NCBI RefSeq assembly: GCF_028372415.1
Contig: NC_092878.1
Span: 30,114,903 to 30,178,902 of the forward strand
Direction of reading: 5' to 3'
DNA length: 64,000 nt
DNA from: Notamacropus eugenii
Taxonomy: Eukaryota; Chordata; Mammalia; Diprotodontia; Macropodidae
Below, in pieces: positions 58,453 to 64,000 of this stretch. The position numbers and the translations under genes are program-made. The stretch's first letter is position 1. Each line of letters begins with the position of its first letter. A model generated the notes under the pieces. That model had not been told where the DNA came from and did not search any database. It saw only the letters and a list, made by a program, of their open reading frames with translations.

Positions 58453-58592
58453 CTGCCCAGAGTCCCACCAGCCTGGGTGTAATACTTGTTGTAATCCAGT
58501 CGTAGCAGTAGTTGAGCCAAATCTGAGTTTATTTGATGATTCCGGACGCTGGAAAGGATCTTAAAGATGAGTGAAGACTGATGGCTAAAACC
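58453..58592 (-). CDS. TUBGCP4: TUBGCP4 penultimate coding exon
   Basis: TUBGCP4 (GCP4) is a subunit of the gamma-tubulin ring complex that nucleates microtubules. On the - strand, after CCTTCCTGCAG, the 140-base exon reads GFSHQSSLIFKILSSVRNHQ, INSDLAQLLLRLDYNKYYTQ, AGGTLG and ends AG|gtaggc. Human GCP4 ends GFSRQSSLLFKILSSVRNHQ, INSDLAQLLLRLDYNKYYTQ, AGGTLGSFGM, so only about two residues differ. This is the helical end of the C-terminal (gamma-tubulin-binding) GRIP2 domain. Open, clean splice sites. The next upstream exon is not within 58593-64000 as far as I can see. Confidence 0.95.
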
Positions 58593-58654
58593 CTGCAGGA
58601 AGGAATAACAGGGATTCAAGCGAATTCACCCCAAAACCTCATTCTTCTTTTACC

Positions 58655-59925
58655 TATAGCTGGAGAAGATGAAGAGTTTCATAGGAAGTGCCTTGAAGTC
58701 CAGGGGACTGATTGTGGCTGTACACCAGGGCAAGTGCAGGGAACAGTAACAAATGCCAACTGACTGCTCTACCCAGTGCTGGGTCACAGATACAGGGTGG
58801 GCGAGGAAGGGTCTTGTACCTAGTAGGGATGGTGTTACAGGCCAAGGAGCAGTCACAGGCTCCAGGCTATGCACTGAGCAAGCAACAACTTGAGAAACAA
58901 GCTATGTGGCCCTGATCTGGGGAGTGGGGCTGGCAGCTGAGGGTGGGAAGGGGTCTCAGTTTCAGCATCAAGCCTAGTCTGAAGCTGGTAGGATAATAAC
59001 CAAGGCAAGAATTCTAGACCAAAGGGCACCCTTTGTTCTGTCATCCTAAATTGCAGAGCTTTCCTGTGATAGTGGCTGATTCCAGCAGCAGTCCACTGGA
59101 ACTCCAGTAAGCAGCAAGCCTCCAATTGTGTTGCTCAGACCCCAAACCAGGCCAGGAACCTGCAGAGCTGTGATCGTGAGGAAGGCACTCATTTCACCTT
59201 GGATCAAACCTCTCTGGGAGCACTGGAAGCTTGCAGGTCCAGCCTGAACTTCCCCTGAGACCTTGGAATAACAATAATACCCCCCAAAACGCAGCATCAA
59301 GACCCAAGAGGACACAAATATAGCCCAGTCTGGACTTCACATAAAGACTGAAATCGAGAAGTAAGCTGGAAAAATGAGCAAACAGAAAGAAGAATCCCAC
59401 CACAACAAATTATTGGTGAGTCAAGCAGACGCAGAAGAAAAAAATGACTCCAAAACATCTATAAGCAAAGTCTTGAAGAAAAATACAGCTTGAGTACAAA
59501 TTCCTAGAAAGGAAGATGCAAGAGCTTACTTTTTCAATGCACAAAGACTTTTTCTTGTTTTTTGCGGGGGTTCCAAATTCACACATTCCCTTCACTCCTT
59601 ACGAAACCCAGTAAGAAAGCAAAAAACTCCAAAACCTATTACAAGTATGTCTAGTAATGCAAAACAAAGTTGCACGTTAGCCAAGTTGAAAGCTTAAACA
59701 ACTTTCTTTATACATAAAAGCAGTAGAGGAAAAGAACTGGATGGAACACAGAATTAGAGAACGAATAGTTTGAACAAGAAGAACAACCGTACCCATGCAA
59801 AAGACTCCATGAAAATCAGAATGGGCTAACGAAAAGAGAACGATTTCATGAGACAAGAAATATTAAAACAATGTCAAGGAAACTGCCTCCATCTCTGGGA
59901 ACCAGAAGGCAGTGTCAGTTATCCG
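58655..59925 (+). mobile_element. L1 5'UTR and ORF1 remnant
   Basis: L1 5'UTR-like sequence (58655-59360), then a decayed ORF1 start around 59374 (MSKQKEESHHNKLL-like) and coiled-coil remnants to about 59900 with 'aaggaaactgcctccatctc'. No intact frame. Antisense to TUBGCP4. Confidence 0.55.
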
Positions 59926-59929
59926 GTAG

Positions 59930-60755
59930 GGATTTGTTAACCGTCTATTGTGCCTGGAGTGTGCTGAGCACTTCAGATACGGATAGAGGCACAAGGTAGT
60001 TTCTGTTCTCAAGGAGGAAACAACTGTGTACAAACGAGCTGGACACGTGGTAGATCTGAAATTCTCCAGAGAAGGAAGGCCTCCCAGTGAAGGGGATCAA
60101 GAAAGACTTCCTGGAGAAGGCAATGTTTCAGCTGGATCTTGAAGCCAGGAAATGGAAATGACCAGAAAGAGAATTCCAAGCATAGGGGGCAATGACAAGG
60201 CCTGCAGTTTGGAGACAGAAAATCATGTGGGAGGAGGAGTAAGGAGGCCAGTGACACTGGATCACAGAGTACGTGGTAGAAAGGCAGCAGAGGGCTGGGT
60301 ATGGAGGGCTTTGAATGCCAAACAGGGTTTTATACTGGATCCCGGGGGTTATAGGGAGCCATTGACATTTACTGAGTAGGAAGTTGACATGGAGAAATCT
60401 GCACTTTTAAGAAGATTAATTTGGGAGACGAATGGAAGGAAGGTGGACTGGAGTGGGGAGAGCCTAGAGGCAGGGAGATCAACCAGTAGGCTATTTCAAT
60501 AGAAAAGGAATGAGGTAATAAGGGCAGGTACTAGAGCATTAGGTGCAGTGTCAGAAGAGAGGGATATAGGACATGTTTTGATGTAAAATCAACAGGACAT
60601 AGGAACAGATTGGATATGGGGAGTAAAAGAGAGTGAGGACTTGAGGATGAGATCTAGGTCTGGTGTTATCCTCAGCAGTAACAGGAAAGTTCAGAAGAGG
60701 ATAGCTTTTTTGGGGAAAGTTAATGAATTCAGTTTTAGACATGTAGAATTTTAAG
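59930..60755 (-). mobile_element. L2-type LINE 3' part, antisense
   Basis: 'ttgtgcctggagtgtgctga' (L2 3' terminus reversed), then 'ggtttgaat'-like 3'UTR and 'ttatagggagccattgacat', to 'ttttagacatgtagaatttt', parallel to 47100-47520. It is cut by the L1 that starts at 60758. Confidence 0.7.
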
Positions 60756-60757
60756 AT

Positions 60758-62740
60758 GTTTCTGGGAGGAAGCCAAGAGGGCAGAGTAGCATGAAGCAGT
60801 ATAACAAGCTCCATCCCCTAAAAAACCAAATTACTCCAAACAAATTTAGAAAACTCACCAGACTGAATCTTGATGGGTAAATCTAGGAAAAGTAACACTG
60901 AGTCATTTGTCCACTCCAAGTCATTCTAGGGAGAAAGATGGAGAGGTCTGCGAATACTGGGGATGAAGTCTGGTACAGAGCACCCCAGGCATGAAATACT
61001 GCAGCTCTTAGGGAGACACTGTGTACTAAGGCAAGAGGAAACCCCAGACCCATATTAGGGCACTGCATACAGAAAGCAGGAACAGGTGTTAACTGGCACT
61101 TTTGGTAGCCACTACCCAATTCTGGGTCACAGATTCTTGGCAGACTGAGAAGGAAACCTGTCCCAGGGGGTGGTAATCCTAAACCAGAGAGTACAGAAGT
61201 AGTAATGATGTGGGTCCCAGAATGGGGTGCCAGCTTCTAGCCCAGTGTGATCACCTGTAGAAGAATAACCCTCGTGGGAATTCTAGACCAAAGGGGAGCT
61301 GACAACTCCATCACTCTGAACTGGCAGCTTTCCAGGTAGCTGGTAGGGTAAAGTCCAGCCTACTGCTGCTCAGATCCAAACCCAGGGCAGGATCTTGTAG
61401 AGCTCAGATCAAGAGGCAGTGATCAGACTTTGCTCAGGATCAGACCACTTTGGGGACACCCCAAATTACAATGTTCAATACTCCAAGAAAGCAGCCACAG
61501 GATCTGCCTAGACCTTCCCTCCAGAAGTGTGGAGGGCCCATGCCTAACATCAAGTTTGAAGTTAGGAAGTAACTATTATGGTGGCAGGGAAGCTCCAGAC
61601 AAGCCTCCATGAAAAGATTACTCCAAAATATCTAAAAGCAAAGCCTAGAAGAAAAATACACCTTGGGCACAAACTCTCTTGTAATTGTTGGAAGAGACAA
61701 AGCAAGAGTTTTTAAAAAAAGAGATGAAAAGCATTTTTGTAAATTAAGTGAGAGCATGTGAGGAAAAAAATGGAAAGGAAACAAGAACTATGGATGAACA
61801 AACTGAAAAAGGAATGAACAGCTTGGCACAAAAGGTGCAGATCCTTGCTCAAGCAACAAACTTCCTGAAATTAGAATGGACCAAAAAGAAGCCAATGATT
61901 CTATGAGGCATCAAAAAATATTAAAAGTCAAAAAGGCTGGAAAAAATAGAAGAAAATGCAAGGAATCTCACAGCAGAAACAACTGAACTGGGAACCTCAT
62001 CAGGAGAAAAAAAATTTAAGAATCATTGAACTATCTGAAGCCCATGGACAAAAATAAGAGCCTAGACATCTTACTTCAAGAACTCGTAAAAGAAAACTGC
62101 TTATATCTCTTGGAACTTAGAGAGCAAAGCAGAAACGGAAAGAATCGACCAATCACGTCCAGAAAGAAACTCCCAAACTAAAATTCCCAGGAACATCATA
62201 GCCAAAATCCAGAGCTTCTGGGTCAAAGAAAAAATGCTCCAAGTTGCCAAAAAGAAAGAATCTAAATATCAAAGAGCCACAGTTGGAAGCATACGTGATT
62301 TAGCAGCCATCAGTATAAGGAATGGAGAACTTGGAATACAGTATTTCAGAAAGCCAAAGACTTAAGGTTAGAGCCAAAAATAACATCAGTAAAACGGAGT
62401 ATCATACTCAGGACTAAAAATTGACTTTTAATGAAACAGAGGACTTTCAAGCATTCCTAATGAATGCTTGGTAGAAACTCTGAAGTTCAAACACAGGAGT
62501 TAAGAGAAAAATAAAAAGGTAAACAAAAATGAACAATGAAAAAGGCCTAGACAAGTGTAATTGCTTACATGCAAACATGGGGAGATGATATGTCACCTGA
62601 ATCCTATCATCACCAGGAGTCATATGAAATCTAATTAGGCAAAGCCTGGGAGTGGTTTTGCTGATGTCTTGGTGATCTTAAAAGAATGGAAAGAGGGGGG
62701 AAGTATGATATATTCAGGAGGGAGGGAAGGGAAAGGTTAG
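60758..62740 (+). mobile_element. L1 5'UTR and ORF1 remnant, sense, 3' end missing
   Basis: It starts 'ctgggaggaagccaagaggg', an L1 5' end; 5'UTR to about 61620; decayed ORF1 (61750-62510) with 'gaacatcatagccaaaatcc' and 'gatttagcagccatcagtat'. It stops at about 62740, where antisense ORF2 begins. Confidence 0.65.
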
Positions 62741-62744
62741 GGAA

Positions 62745-64000
62745 AACTACTAACTTTTGGGGCACAGCTCCCAATTGCTTTCCAGAATGGCTAGACCAAG
62801 TACAGCTCTACTGACATGATGCATTAATGTGCCTATTTTCCTATATATTTTCCAGCAGTTGCCATATTCCTTTTTTGTCACTTTTGCCAAACTGAGGAAC
62901 ATGAAGTGGAACCTCAGAGCTGTTTTAATCTGTATTTCTCTAATTATTAGTGATATAGGCATTTTTTTCATTTGACTTCTGAGAGCTTGGATTTCTTCCT
63001 CTGAAAACTGCCTGTTTATAGCCTTTGACCACTTGACAACTGGGAGACTTATTCTTGTGAATCTGAAATATTTCCCTTTAATTTTTAGAACTATGTCCAT
63101 TATCAGAGAAAATTGCTGTAAATATTTTTCCATTTTTGCTTCTCTTTCAACTTTAGCTGCACTGGTTTTGTGCACAATCAAAACTGTCCTATGATCCTCT
63201 CTGTTCTTTGTTTGGGCATGAATTCTTCCCCTCTCCAAATATCTTACAGGTCATTTCTTCCTTGCTTTTAAAATCTATTTATGATGTTACCCCTTATGTC
63301 TAAGACACATACCCATTTGGCTAGTACCTTGGTATACGGTATGAGATGTTTAAACTATACACTAGTTTCTGCTAGACTGCTTTCCAGTTTTCCCAAGTTT
63401 TTGTCAAATAGCAAGTTCTTACCCTAACACCTGGGATCTTTGGGTTTATCAAATACTAAGCTACTGGGCTCATTTGCTTCTATATATTATATACCTAATA
63501 TGTTTTCCTGATCAGCCTATTTCATAACAAGTACCAAATAATTTTGATGACTGTTTTGTAGTATAGTTTAACATCTGGTACTGCAGGCCTGCTTCCTTCC
63601 CTCTTTTTATCACTATTTCCCTTGAGGTTTTTAGTCTTTTATTCTTTCAGATAAATTTTATTATTTTTCTTAGCTCTATAAAGTAATCCTTGGATAGTTT
63701 GATTTGAATGGCACCAAAGAAGTAAATTAATTTAGGCAGCAGTCATTTTTATTATGTTGGCTCAGCCTACTCATGAGCAATGAATATTCTCCAATTATTC
63801 AGATTTGTCTTAATGTTACAAGTGTTCTGTAGTTGTATTCATACAGTTCTTGTGATGACCTTAGCAGGTAGATTCTCAAGTATTTTACACATTCTGTAGT
63901 TATTTAAAAAGAATTTCTCTTTTTACCTCTTCCTCCTGAGTTATGTTGGTAATATGCAGAAATGCTAATGATTTCTGTGGGTTTATTTTATATCTTGTAA
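62745..64000 (-). mobile_element. L1 ORF2 segment, antisense, runs off the window
   Basis: The - strand frame 62750-63238 contains INRQFSEEEIQALRSQMKK, REIQIKTALRFHFM and SNWELCPKS, the ORF2 C-terminal region. 63240-64000 is antisense ORF2 further upstream. It lacks its own 3' end at 62745 and meets the sense L1 there, tail to tail. Confidence 0.7.

Noticed and set aside
1-64000. An unprocessed TP53BP1 pseudogene copy as the explanation of the stops.
   Set aside because: Not favoured: 12 of 14 exons are open with good splice sites and TUBGCP4 sits intact in the expected orientation, so this looks like the true locus. It cannot be excluded without the rest of the genome.

Overview
The window is mammalian and almost certainly marsupial. 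It carries tRNA-derived marsupial SINEs, marsupial-type L1 and HAL1 copies, and long old L2 copies, together with exons of two genes that are neighbours in mammals. The + strand holds the 3' part of TP53BP1 (53BP1): 14 exons between 1250 and 52804, plus a short 3'UTR ending near 52970. The - strand holds the 3' end of TUBGCP4: two terminal coding exons at 57891-57903 and 58453-58592, with a likely 3'UTR down to about 57200. As I recall the human order, the two genes also converge tail to tail there, so this looks like the orthologous locus. Exons were found by matching translated segments to the human proteins from memory and checking splice signals and phase by eye.

Layout. 1-18879: introns and two small exons, rich in L1, L2 and SINEs. 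18880-36091: exons for the LC8-binding segment, the oligomerisation domain, a serine-rich linker, the GAR motif and the tandem Tudor start. 38331-41242: exons for the rest of the Tudor module, the ubiquitin-dependent recruitment (UDR) segment and the nuclear localisation signal (NLS). 42599-52804: linker and tandem BRCT exons, with an L2 split by an L1-derived insertion in the largest intron of this part. 52970-57200: intergenic, mostly a near-pristine HAL1. 57200-64000: the end of TUBGCP4 and one of its introns, filled with L1 and L2.

The main anomaly is in TP53BP1. Twelve of the 14 exons are open with usable splice sites. The two adjacent exons for the second Tudor half, UDR and NLS are damaged. 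The first has no AG acceptor and an in-frame TAA (38369-38371). The second has an in-frame TGA (41205-41207) and no in-phase donor. Both are phase 1-1 exons, so splicing from the exon ending at 36091 directly to the exon at 42599 keeps the frame and would give a 53BP1 without UDR and NLS. A recent locus lesion, a null haplotype and an assembly error all remain possible.

No tRNA or rRNA gene, CRISPR array or LTR element was recognised. No undescribed multi-gene system is visible.
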